From assembly GCA_001423545.1 (NCBI GenBank), contig LMOK01000002.1:992001-1056000 (forward strand): DNA of 64,000 nt, given 5' to 3'. Under the pieces are notes generated by a model. The model saw nothing but the letters and a program-made list of their open reading frames with translations, was not told the DNA's origin and searched no databases. A program made the translations under genes and the position numbers. The stretch comes from Orlajensenia sp001423545. GTDB taxonomy: Bacteria; Actinomycetota; Actinomycetes; Actinomycetales; Microbacteriaceae. Positions 9,213 through 16,485 of this stretch are shown piece after piece. The first letter of the stretch is position 1; every line of letters begins with the position of its first letter.

Positions 9213-9974
9213 GTGCATCAAGACCACGGTGATCGCCTCATCGAGACCCTGTTCCTCGACCTCGACGGAACGATGCTCGACTGGAGTCGGCTGCGCGAGG
9301 CCATCAGGTCCACCTGCGAGGGGCTCTCCGCGGCGCACCCCCGGCTCGACGCGCTCGAGATCGAGAAGGTCAACGACTCCGTCTGGGACACGTACTGGCC
9401 CGAGATCGAGCTCGACTGGTATCGCGGCGAGCTCGACAACGACGAGCTCGGACTCGAGGCCTGGCGCCGCACCTTCGAGCAGTTCGGCCTGCACGACGCC
9501 GAGCTGTTGCAGGCGACGGCGGATGCCTATCACCGGGCCGAGCGCGGCGGGCACACTCTGTTCGACGACGTCGTGGACACCCTCGCCGAGGCGCGCGCGG
9601 CCGGCATCACGCTCGCCGTCGTCACCAACGGACCCACGGGGGCGCAGCGAGCGAAGCTCGAGGCCCTCGGCATCGAGAACAGCTTCGACGCCGTCTTCGT
9701 CTCGGGCGAGGTCGGAGCGGCCAAGCCCGACCGTGCCATCTTCGACCACGCACTGGCCGAGCTCGACGCCGACCCCGCCACCGCCTGGCACGTGGGCGAC
9801 CTGCTCGACAAAGACGTGGCCGGGGCCCAGGCCGCCGGCATCCGGGGCATCTGGCTCAACCGTCTCGACGAGACCGCTGCTGCGACGGATGCCGTTCCCG
9901 ACCTCGAGATCACCTCGTTGCGCGAACTGCTGCCCGCCCTGCAGCTGCCGGCCCGCAGCGGAGCCCGATCGTAA
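9213..9974 (+). CDS. HAD-superfamily phosphohydrolase
   Basis: A 253-residue HAD hydrolase. Motif I is FLDLDGTMLD (nucleophile and acid/base aspartates), motif II VVTNGPTG, motif III around GAAKPD (Lys), and motif IV VGDLLDKDVAGAQAAG. The helical cap between motifs I and II is typical of the YjjG or haloacid dehalogenase subgroup, so a nucleotide or sugar phosphate is a likely substrate, but the exact one cannot be told. The start is GTG at 9213 with ACAGGAG at 9201-9207. The stop TAA at 9972-9974 abuts a broken NTF2-like gene, which probably once overlapped it. Confidence 0.88.
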   Translation: MHQDHGDRLIETLFLDLDGTMLDWSRLREAIRSTCEGLSAAHPRLDALEIEKVNDSVWDTYWPEIELDWYRGELDNDELGLEAWRRTFEQFGLHDAELLQATADAYHRAERGGHTLFDDVVDTLAEARAAGITLAVVTNGPTGAQRAKLEALGIENSFDAVFVSGEVGAAKPDRAIFDHALAELDADPATAWHVGDLLDKDVAGAQAAGIRGIWLNRLDETAAATDAVPDLEITSLRELLPALQLPARSGARS

Positions 9975-10197
9975 CCGCGCTGCCCGACCCGGTCGATGCC
10001 TTCTTCGGGGCGACGAACGCCGGCGACGTGGATCGTTCGTCGAGGCCTTCGCGGCCGACGGCGTGATCGACGACCGGGGGCGCACCTTCACCGGCCACGA
10101 CGGCGCCGCCATCGAGCGGATGGTCCTCTCGGCGCAGCCGCTGCCGGAGGCCCGCCCGCTCCCGCAACCCGCGTGCACCCGCGACCGGTACGATTGA
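9971..10197 (+). pseudogene. Broken NTF2/SnoaL-like gene remnant
   Basis: Two reading frames together spell the start of an NTF2-like small protein. One frame from about 9971 gives ALPDPVDAFFGATNAGDVD; then near 10035 the frame slips and the neighbouring frame continues FVEAFAADGVIDDRGRTFTGHDG up to a stop at 10195-10197. The expected GTG start at 9971 reads GTA, the same base change that makes the HAD stop TAA rather than TGA. The C-terminal half of the domain is missing. Single-base indel, lost start and truncation all point to decay. This is inferred from pattern recognition; a sequencing error could explain the frameshift but not the truncation. Confidence 0.5.
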
Positions 10198-10202
10198 CCC
10201 CC

Positions 10203-11276
10203 GTGGCTCTTACACTCGGCATCGTCGGCCTGCCCAACGTCGGCAAGTCAACCCTCTTCAACGCACTGACCAAGAATCAGGTGCTCGCAGCGAACTACCC
10301 GTTCGCCACGATCGAGCCGAACGTCGGGGTCGTGAACCTGCCCGATCCGCGCCTCGAGACCCTCGCCGGCATCTTCGGCAGCGAGCGCATCCTCCCCGCC
10401 CCGGTCTCCTTCGTCGACATCGCCGGCATCGTGCGCGGCGCATCGGAGGGCGAGGGCCTCGGCAACAAGTTCCTCGCGAACATCCGCGAGGCCGACGCCA
10501 TCGCCCAGGTCGTGCGTGGCTTCACCGATGACGACGTGGTGCACGTCGAGGGCAAGGTCGATCCCAAGTCCGACATGGAGACCATCAACACCGAGCTCAT
10601 CCTCGCCGACATGGAGACCCTCGAGAAGGCCATCCCGCGGTTCGAGAAGGAGCTGAAGACCAAGAAGATCGGCTCCGACGTTCTCGCCGCAGCACAGGAG
10701 GCACTCGCCGAGTTGCAGAAGGGCACGCCGCTCTCGGCCTCCAAAGTCGACATCACTCCCATCAAGGACCTCGGCCTGCTCACCGCCAAGCCGTTCATCT
10801 ACGTCTTCAACGTCGACGAGGCCGTGCTGACGGATGCCGCCAAGCGCGCCGAGCTCGAGGCCCTGGTCGCTCCCGCCCAGGCTGTTCTCCTCGACGCGAA
10901 GATCGAGTCGGAGCTGATCGACCTCGACCCGGCCGACGCCGCTGAGCTGCTCGCGTCGACGGGTCAGGACGAGTCGGGCCTCGACCAGCTCGCCCGCATC
11001 GGATTCGCCACGCTCGGCCTGCAGACCTACCTCACGGCTGGACCCAAGGAGACCCGCGCCTGGACGATTCCGACCGGTGCGAAGGCGCCCCAGGCAGCAG
11101 GAGTCATCCACACCGACTTCGAGCGCGGCTTCATCAAGGCCGAGGTCATCTCCTTCGACGACCTGGTGGCGACGGGGTCCATCGCCGAAGCCCGTTCGCA
11201 CGGCAAGGCCCGCATCGAGGGCAAGGACTACGTCATGCAGGACGGCGACGTGGTGGAGTTCCGCTTCAACGTGTAG
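10203..11276 (+). CDS. ychF: Redox-responsive P-loop ATPase/GTPase YchF (OLA1 family)
   Basis: A universally conserved Obg-related P-loop protein that binds ribosomes and prefers ATP. The 357-residue product starts LTLGIVGLPNVGKSTLFNALT (Walker A). It carries YPFATIEPNVG (switch I), FVDIAGIVRGASEGEGLGNKFL (Walker B/switch II, with Leu-rich NKFL typical of YchF), a coiled-coil insert with KTKKIGSD, FNVDE in place of NKxD, and a C-terminal TGS domain ending FNV. The start is GTG at 10203, six bases after the end of the pseudogene remnant; the frame is open upstream but only in pseudogene sequence. Confidence 0.96.
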   Translation: MALTLGIVGLPNVGKSTLFNALTKNQVLAANYPFATIEPNVGVVNLPDPRLETLAGIFGSERILPAPVSFVDIAGIVRGASEGEGLGNKFLANIREADAIAQVVRGFTDDDVVHVEGKVDPKSDMETINTELILADMETLEKAIPRFEKELKTKKIGSDVLAAAQEALAELQKGTPLSASKVDITPIKDLGLLTAKPFIYVFNVDEAVLTDAAKRAELEALVAPAQAVLLDAKIESELIDLDPADAAELLASTGQDESGLDQLARIGFATLGLQTYLTAGPKETRAWTIPTGAKAPQAAGVIHTDFERGFIKAEVISFDDLVATGSIAEARSHGKARIEGKDYVMQDGDVVEFRFNV

Positions 11277-11338
11277 CCGGGTCGGCGCGCCACTGTCGGG
11301 AGCAGCCGTCGTGCGCGGTGTGACTGCGGGACGCCGCG

Positions 11339-12112
11339 TCAGCTGAGGGGCGCGATCCCGGTCCGTGCGCGGTCCGCGCGGAGTTCGGCGGCATCCAGTG
11401 CGATCATCGCTGCACGACGACCCTCGGCGATGAGGCGCGGTGCGTCGGTCATCGTCCATTGCGCCATCCCCTCCATCTCGGGCTGGATGAGTACCACTGA
11501 CGGGTCGTTCCTGAGGTCGCCGGTGCGCGTCGTGGTGCGCATCATCCGCACGTTCTCCCACTTCGCGTGCAGGCGCACCACGATCACCCTGGTTGCACCG
11601 AGCTCTCGGGCGGCCCCGACCGGAACGTTGTCGACGATGCCGCCGTCCGCCAGGAGGGCGCCGTCACGGCGCACAGGGGCGAGCAGACCGGGTACGGCGA
11701 TCGTGGATCTCAGGGCCACGCTCAGCGGACCGCTGTCGATCGTGACGGCCCGACGCGTGCGGAGGTCGGTGGCGACGGCACCGAACCGTCGCGGAAGGTT
11801 CTCGATGAGCGGATCGGTGCCGAACACGCTGTGCACGGCGTCGTCGACGGCGCGGGTGTCGAGCAGGCCCCAACGCGGAGCGAGCGACCACCGTGCGATC
11901 GCGCGCCAGCGGAACTCGAGAACGGCTCGCTCGATCTCCGCTGCCTCGAACCCGGCGGCGTACGCGGCCGCGACGAGAGCGCCCGAGCTGGTGCCGGACG
12001 CTATCCCGGGGAGGATGCCGCGCTCTGCCAGCACCTGCAGCACGCCGACATGCGCCGCGCCGAATGCCCCGCCGCCGCCGAGAGCGAGCCCCAACGTGTC
12101 GTCAACACTCAC
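11339..12112 (-). CDS. Patatin-like phospholipase family protein
   Basis: A 257-residue patatin-type acyl hydrolase. It has the oxyanion-hole loop LALGGGGAFGAAHVGVL near the N-terminus, the serine nucleophile elbow GTSSG (GxSxG), and the catalytic aspartate in LADGGIVDNVPV (DGG). The Ser-Asp dyad is therefore intact. No signal peptide or membrane segment is apparent, so it is probably cytosolic or peripheral, acting on lipid or lysophospholipid. The start is GTG at 12112, which places the glycine-rich loop at residue 10, as is usual. It is convergent with ychF and stands alone on its strand. Confidence 0.9.
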   Translation of the reverse strand: MSVDDTLGLALGGGGAFGAAHVGVLQVLAERGILPGIASGTSSGALVAAAYAAGFEAAEIERAVLEFRWRAIARWSLAPRWGLLDTRAVDDAVHSVFGTDPLIENLPRRFGAVATDLRTRRAVTIDSGPLSVALRSTIAVPGLLAPVRRDGALLADGGIVDNVPVGAARELGATRVIVVRLHAKWENVRMMRTTTRTGDLRNDPSVVLIQPEMEGMAQWTMTDAPRLIAEGRRAAMIALDAAELRADRARTGIAPLS

Positions 12113-12250
12113 AGTCGTCCCCGCAATCGTCCTCTGCCCTGGTGGCTTCGGCGAATCTAGCGGGACTGAGTGGAAGCTATCTGAGCGGTGCCTGAGCAGT
12201 AGCTGGGTGCCTGCTGATCATCGCAGCGCCGCCGCCCTCGGCGGCATCCG

Positions 12251-12403
12251 TCAGGAGAAGTCGAAGGTCGCCGGAGGGCCGTCGTCGCTGCGTTCCACGC
12301 CGCAGAGAGCACATTCGTGGTACGCGAGACCCGTCTCCTCCTGGTGCCTCAGGACCCACTTGTGCAGACCCAGGCTGCAGCGGAGAGCCTTCGTCGACGC
12401 CAT
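12251..12403 (-). CDS. Small zinc-ribbon-like protein
   Basis: A 50-residue protein starting MASTKALRCSLGLHKW and containing YHECALCGVERSDDGP. The Cys-x-x-Cys-Gly knuckle plus an upstream Cys/His pair suggests a small metal site. The start is ATG at 12403 with a GGGGG run upstream. Proteins of this type (short, with a HKW segment and one CxxCG) are common and uncharacterised in Microbacteriaceae. No function can be assigned. The longer frame to 12676 would overlap the opposite-strand gene and is not used. Confidence 0.55.
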   Translation of the reverse strand: MASTKALRCSLGLHKWVLRHQEETGLAYHECALCGVERSDDGPPATFDFS

Positions 12404-12587
12404 GGTGCACCCCCGCTCTCGTGCGGTGCGTCCCGATGCTGAGACGCGCCCGGTGATGGGCTCTGCCGACATGCTATTCCGAGCACGGACACGTGAGCGT
12501 CGGCATCCGGGCTCACCGAGCAGGATCGGAGAAGCCGGCGCCCGACCGCCGCAGTACCGTGGGGTCATTCGCACACCAGGAGGACCC

Positions 12588-13052
12588 ATGCCGCACGTCG
12601 TCGACTTCGTGAACGTCTCCACGGAGGGCCTCGAGTCCTCTCCGGTCACGGATGCCCTCGCCGGGCTCCGTGCCAACGAGGCGCGGTACTACAGGAACAA
12701 GTTCGACCACACGTTCACCGTCGAGACCGCCGAGGAGAACCCGGCGGCACTCGAGCGCGTAACACGCATCCTCAAGGAGGAGCGCGACATCGTCATCGCC
12801 TCCCGTCCGCTGGAGGTCACCGACTTCGAGGTCGATGGCACGCGGATGACCTACGCCTTCTACGAGTCCGGCCTCTCGATCAACGTCATGTACGGCATGG
12901 AGGAGGGCGGGAAGCGCGCCGTCGGCTTCAAGCTGTCGGATGGGATGGAGATCCCGGAGGAGCTGGCCGAGCGATTCAAGTTCGCGCGTCAGAGGTCGAA
13001 GCTGGCCGGAACCATCCGCGGCTCGTTCTTCGTGATCAAGGGCGAGTACTGA
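12588..13052 (+). CDS. Conserved hypothetical protein
   Basis: A 154-residue soluble, acidic protein that I do not recognise. It has no signal peptide, membrane segment or cysteine. The composition is alpha/beta, with charged stretches such as ALERVTRILKEERDIV and DFEVDGTRMTYAFYESGL. The start is ATG at 12588 with a perfect AGGAGG at 12579-12584, so it is well translated. A strong hairpin (13093-13115) follows the stop. It stands alone between a minus-strand small gene and the sigma factor gene, so context gives no function. Confidence 0.75.
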   Translation: MPHVVDFVNVSTEGLESSPVTDALAGLRANEARYYRNKFDHTFTVETAEENPAALERVTRILKEERDIVIASRPLEVTDFEVDGTRMTYAFYESGLSINVMYGMEEGGKRAVGFKLSDGMEIPEELAERFKFARQRSKLAGTIRGSFFVIKGEY

Positions 13053-13092
13053 GCTCGACCTGCGCATGACTCAGGCGTGATTGCGTTCGGAA

Positions 13093-13115
13093 GGCGTGTC
13101 TGCACACGACACGCC
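13093..13115 (+). terminator. Hairpin terminator
   Basis: GGCGTGTC (13093-13100) and GACACGCC (13108-13115) pair around a 7-base loop, 40 bases after the preceding stop codon. There is no T run, as is common for terminators in this GC-rich DNA. The rest of the 205-base gap before the sigma factor gene shows no other clear signal. Confidence 0.6.
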
Positions 13116-13257
13116 CTGCTGAAGGCGATCGAGCCTGAATTGCGCCAGCCCCGAACTTCGTCGCACGCCCGTGCAAGACTCGCGGCAGACCCGACATAGT
13201 CAAGGTGTGAGGATCGCCAGCACCGCAGCAGACGCCGACGTGACCGAGGGAGTGGGA

Positions 13258-13791
13258 ATGCCCGAGAGCGCCGACCCGCCCCGTGAGGGCGATGCGGCCG
13301 ACCACGACGTCGCGTGGTTCACCGAGGTCGTGCGCGAGCACTCCACCGCCCTCGTGCGCTACTTCGCCCGCCGCGGGCCACGACAGGACGCCGAGGACCT
13401 CGCCGCCGAGGTGTTCGCCACAGCTTGGCGCCGCCGCAGCGACGTACCCGTCGACGCCTTGCTTCCGTGGCTGTACCGCACCGCCGGATTCACCCTCGCC
13501 AATTACCGGCGCAAGGCGATCGACCTCCCGGTCGAGGAGGTGCCGGAGGTCGGCACCGTTCGCGTGAGCGAGGACCCGGAGCTGAGCGCCCTGTTCGACG
13601 CCGAAGTGCGGGGGGCGTTGGCGACGGTGGGGGAGCGCGACCGCCACGTCCTGCTGCTGCACGCCTGGGAGGGCCTCGACGGCGAGGAGCTCGCAGTGGT
13701 TCTCGGCATCTCCCGGTCGGGGGCGGATGCCGCTCTCTCCCGTGCCCGCAAGCGCCTGCGTGAGGCGTGGGGCGAACGGATGTCGTTCTAG
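13258..13791 (+). CDS. ECF-type RNA polymerase sigma factor
   Basis: A 177-residue group IV sigma factor. Region 2 (about residues 20-85) includes HSTALVRYFARRG, DAEDLAAEVFATAWRR and LLPWLYRTAGFTLANYRRK, the core-binding and -10-recognising helices. Region 4 (about 115-170) includes LLLHAWEGLDGEELAVVLG and SRSGADAALSRARKRLREAW, the -35-binding helix-turn-helix. I chose ATG at 13258 because GAGGG lies 7 bases upstream; GTG codons at 13171 and 13207 would lengthen the N-terminus. The next gene, 71 bases on, encodes a single-pass membrane protein in the place where an anti-sigma factor is usually found. Confidence 0.9.
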   Translation: MPESADPPREGDAADHDVAWFTEVVREHSTALVRYFARRGPRQDAEDLAAEVFATAWRRRSDVPVDALLPWLYRTAGFTLANYRRKAIDLPVEEVPEVGTVRVSEDPELSALFDAEVRGALATVGERDRHVLLLHAWEGLDGEELAVVLGISRSGADAALSRARKRLREAWGERMSF

Positions 13792-13862
13792 ACGATCGTG
13801 CAAGGTTCGGCCCCCTCTGCACATAGGTATCAGTAGGCGCACGCACGAAAGGCTGAAGCGAC

Positions 13863-15284
13863 ATGAGTGATGACAACGGACTCGACCGGGACAACGGAAC
13901 GGGTGGCGACAGCGGACTCGACCCCGAGGCGCGACTGCGCGCCGCCGACCCTGCAGCCGATGTGGAACCTCGCGCGGGATTCACGGACGAGGTCATCGCA
14001 GCGTCGACGGGGGTCGTCCCCGGCTCCGAGACGGCCACGGGTGATCCGGCGGGGGAGCCGGCGCCCGTGACCGACCTCGGCACCGAGCGGAGGCGGCGTC
14101 GCCCGCGGTGGATTCCGATCGCGGCGGTCGCCGCATCGATCGCGATCTTCGGTGCTGCCGGGTACGCCGTCGGGGCGTCGACCGGAGGAACGTCGACACT
14201 GGCGGACGGCGTGGCACCGCCCATCTCCCTGCAGGGGATGTCGCAGGGGATGTCGGAGGGCGTGCCGGAGGGTGCCGCTGCGGATTCCGGCGCGGCGCCG
14301 AGCGTGCCGTCCGCGGGGGCTGCCGCCGACAGTCGCAAGATGGTCGCCGGCTCGACCGCCGACATGATGTACCCGTCGGGGTTCGGTCGCAACGACTTCA
14401 CCTCGTCGGGCCTGTCGACCTCGGGTGGATCGGCGCCGGGCTATGCCTACGATGCCCGCGCGGCCTCGAACGTCGAGACGGTGTCGGCTCTGGCCGCAGT
14501 GTTCGGGCTCGATGGCGTGCCGGAGCTGAAGGACGGCATCTGGTTCGTCGGCAGCCAGGACGGGACTGCCCCGCAACTCACGGTGTCGCTCGACGGCACC
14601 CTCTCGTTCTCGTACTCGAACCCGGTCATCAACCCCTGGAACTGCACGGAGACCGACGAGACCGGGGCCTGCGTGCCTTCGGGCGACGGCACCGTCCCGG
14701 GGGAGGAAGCCGCCATCGAATCCCTGCGTTCCCTGATCGCGGCAACCGGGCGAGACCCGGAGGCGTACCAGTACAGCTCGGAGACCTGGGAGGGCGCTCT
14801 CACCCGCACCGCCCAGGCCTGGCCCGTCATCGACGGCCAGCGCGTCGACCAGCCGTGGACTCTCGAGCTGGCGACCGAGGGCATCGTCAGCTCCTACGGG
14901 GGACTGGCGCCGATCGTTCCCGTGGGCGACTACGAGGTCGTCAGCGAGCAGGAGGCGTTCGAGCGGCTCTCCGACCCGCGCTTCGGCGCCCAGATGACGA
15001 ACCTCCCGATCGCTATGCGCACGACCGCCGACGCCGCCGAAGGCGACGCCGCGGCCGAGTGGGTGCCGCCCACGGAGCCGCCCGCGACACCCACGGCCGG
15101 AGCTGCGCTGTCGTGGCCGGTGAACCAGGTCGACATCGTGAGCGCCAGGCTCGGGCTCGCGAGCCAGTGGCAGCCCGACGGAAGCGTGGTCGTCGTGCCC
15201 GCCTACGAGCTCACGGATGCCGAGGGCGGCACCTGGTCGGTCATCGCCGTCGCCGACTCGATGCTCGACTTCGCCACGGAGTAG
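13863..15284 (+). CDS. Single-pass membrane protein, candidate anti-sigma partner
   Basis: A 473-residue protein with an acidic cytoplasmic N-terminus of about 75 residues, a basic RRRRRPRW stop, one membrane helix (about residues 83-103), and a large extracytoplasmic region. The outer region has a Gly/Ala/Ser/Met-rich linker and then a folded part with GTLSFSYSNPVINPW, PVIDGQRVDQPWTLEL and SYGGLAPIVPVGDYEVV. Position after an ECF sigma gene and the topology suggest an anti-sigma regulator. However, there is no HxxxCxxC zinc anti-sigma motif in the N-terminus, so this is inference only. The start is ATG at 13863. Confidence 0.7.
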   Translation: MSDDNGLDRDNGTGGDSGLDPEARLRAADPAADVEPRAGFTDEVIAASTGVVPGSETATGDPAGEPAPVTDLGTERRRRRPRWIPIAAVAASIAIFGAAGYAVGASTGGTSTLADGVAPPISLQGMSQGMSEGVPEGAAADSGAAPSVPSAGAAADSRKMVAGSTADMMYPSGFGRNDFTSSGLSTSGGSAPGYAYDARAASNVETVSALAAVFGLDGVPELKDGIWFVGSQDGTAPQLTVSLDGTLSFSYSNPVINPWNCTETDETGACVPSGDGTVPGEEAAIESLRSLIAATGRDPEAYQYSSETWEGALTRTAQAWPVIDGQRVDQPWTLELATEGIVSSYGGLAPIVPVGDYEVVSEQEAFERLSDPRFGAQMTNLPIAMRTTADAAEGDAAAEWVPPTEPPATPTAGAALSWPVNQVDIVSARLGLASQWQPDGSVVVVPAYELTDAEGGTWSVIAVADSMLDFATE

Positions 15285-15287
15285 GGC

Positions 15288-15328
15288 GCCGGAGGGCGGC
15301 ATCCGGTAGACGGATGCCGCCCTCCGGC
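15288..15328 (+). terminator. Perfect 18-bp hairpin built on GGATGCC repeats
   Basis: Arms 15288-15305 and 15311-15328 are exact reverse complements around the loop GTAGA. The arm core is GGCGGCATCCG. It begins 4 bases after the stop of the membrane protein gene and ends 44 bases before the fpg start, so it fits a terminator. A third copy of GGCATCC follows at once. Confidence 0.8.
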
Positions 15329-15371
15329 ATCCCGCTGGCCGCATGTCGGCGGCGTGTGGGAGGCTGGCGTC

Positions 15372-16265
15372 ATGCCCGAGTCACCTGAGGTGCAGGCGCT
15401 CGCCGAAGAACTCGGTGCGCGGTTGACCGGCCATGCGTTGACCGGGGTCGACGTGCTCGAGTTCCGCACCACGAAGACCCGTTCCCGTGCGCCGGAGTCG
15501 CTCGTGGGCGAACGTGTCACCGCGGTGAGTCGCCACGGCAAGCTCCTCGATCTGGCCTTCGGGGCGCAGCATCTCGTGGTGTCGCTCGGCAGGCACGGCT
15601 GGGCCCGGTGGGGCGGGGCGGATGCCGCCATCGACGACGCTGCAGCGCCACCGAGCGCGTCCGCGCCGGGAGCGGCAGCCGTGCAGGCCGACGCGCCCGC
15701 GCTGCCTCCCGCCCTGGTGACTTTCGCCTTCGATGACGCACCTGTGCTCGAGCTCACCGACGCCGGTGACTGGGTCTCGCTCGGTCTCTGGGTCGTCGAC
15801 GCCCCGGCCGAGGTGCCGGCCGTGGCGAAGCTCGGACCCGATCCGGCCGATCCGACGTTCACGCGCGAGGACTTCGACGGCGCCGTGGTCGGCCGCCGCA
15901 AGCAGGTGAAGGCGGTGCTGCAGGAGCAGGAGTCGTTGGCCGGCATCGGCAACGCCTACTCCGACGAGATCCTGCACGCTGCGAAGGTGTCTCCCGTCGT
16001 GCACGCCGCCAGCCTCGACGCCGACGCGCTCGACCGCCTCTTCGATGCGACGGTCGCGACCATCACCGGCGCGATGTCCGACCGCCGAGGCGTGCCGATC
16101 GCGAAGCTCAAAGAGACCAAGGTCGCGGCCATGCGCGTGCACGGGCGCGCGGGCGAGACCTGCCCGGTGTGCGGCGGCACCATCCACGACTTCAGTTTCG
16201 CCAGCACGACGGCGCAGTACTGCCCGAGCTGCCAGACCGGAGGCGAACTCCTGCCGCTGAAGTGA
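15372..16265 (+). CDS. Fpg/Nei family DNA glycosylase
   Basis: A base-excision repair glycosylase/AP lyase of the formamidopyrimidine-DNA glycosylase family, 297 residues. The start at ATG 15372 gives MPESPEV, leaving the N-terminal Pro-Glu that forms the Schiff base; the upstream GTG at 15354 would bury that proline and is rejected. RBS GGGAGG is at 15357-15362. The lysine loop SRHGKLLDLAF, the helix-two-turn-helix region QESLAGIGNAYSDEI, and a C-terminal zinc finger (CPVCGG...CPSCQTGG) are all present. An Ala-rich insert of about 25 residues lies after WGGADAAIDDA. A second paralogue lies at 19369. Substrate preference (8-oxoG versus oxidised pyrimidines) cannot be told. Confidence 0.92.
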   Translation: MPESPEVQALAEELGARLTGHALTGVDVLEFRTTKTRSRAPESLVGERVTAVSRHGKLLDLAFGAQHLVVSLGRHGWARWGGADAAIDDAAAPPSASAPGAAAVQADAPALPPALVTFAFDDAPVLELTDAGDWVSLGLWVVDAPAEVPAVAKLGPDPADPTFTREDFDGAVVGRRKQVKAVLQEQESLAGIGNAYSDEILHAAKVSPVVHAASLDADALDRLFDATVATITGAMSDRRGVPIAKLKETKVAAMRVHGRAGETCPVCGGTIHDFSFASTTAQYCPSCQTGGELLPLK

Positions 16266-16422
16266 CCGGCATCCGTCGCCCGAGGCATCCCGATCCGAGG
16301 CCCGTGTTACAGATGAAAACCACTGTGACGAGCCGACATCGCTCGGTGCGACGACGACGGGACACGCCCGAGCGAGGGAGATCGGCTCGAAAAGGGGCTT
16401 CGCGGGGGCGGAGTGCGGGTCG

Positions 16423-16428
16423 TACACT
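16423..16428 (+). promoter_or_regulatory. Candidate -10 box of the M23 peptidase gene
   Basis: TACACT lies 57 bases upstream of the ATG at 16486. No clear -35 is visible at 17 bases. The same hexamer appears upstream of the VWA-protein gene (25045-25050). The remaining 220-base leader region holds only GC-rich sequence and short imperfect hairpins. Confidence 0.3.
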
Positions 16429-16485
16429 GCGAGGAGCGCTCGGTGTTCCCCTACGTCGCCGGCCGCTCGGGGAGGTTTCATCATC

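Noticed and set aside
15354..15371. Upstream GTG start for the first Fpg/Nei gene
   Set aside because: It would place six residues before the catalytic Pro-Glu, which must be N-terminal.
16300..16485. c-di-AMP (ydaO-type) riboswitch before the cell wall peptidase
   Set aside because: Such leaders are common before actinobacterial wall hydrolases, but the conserved blocks are not present.
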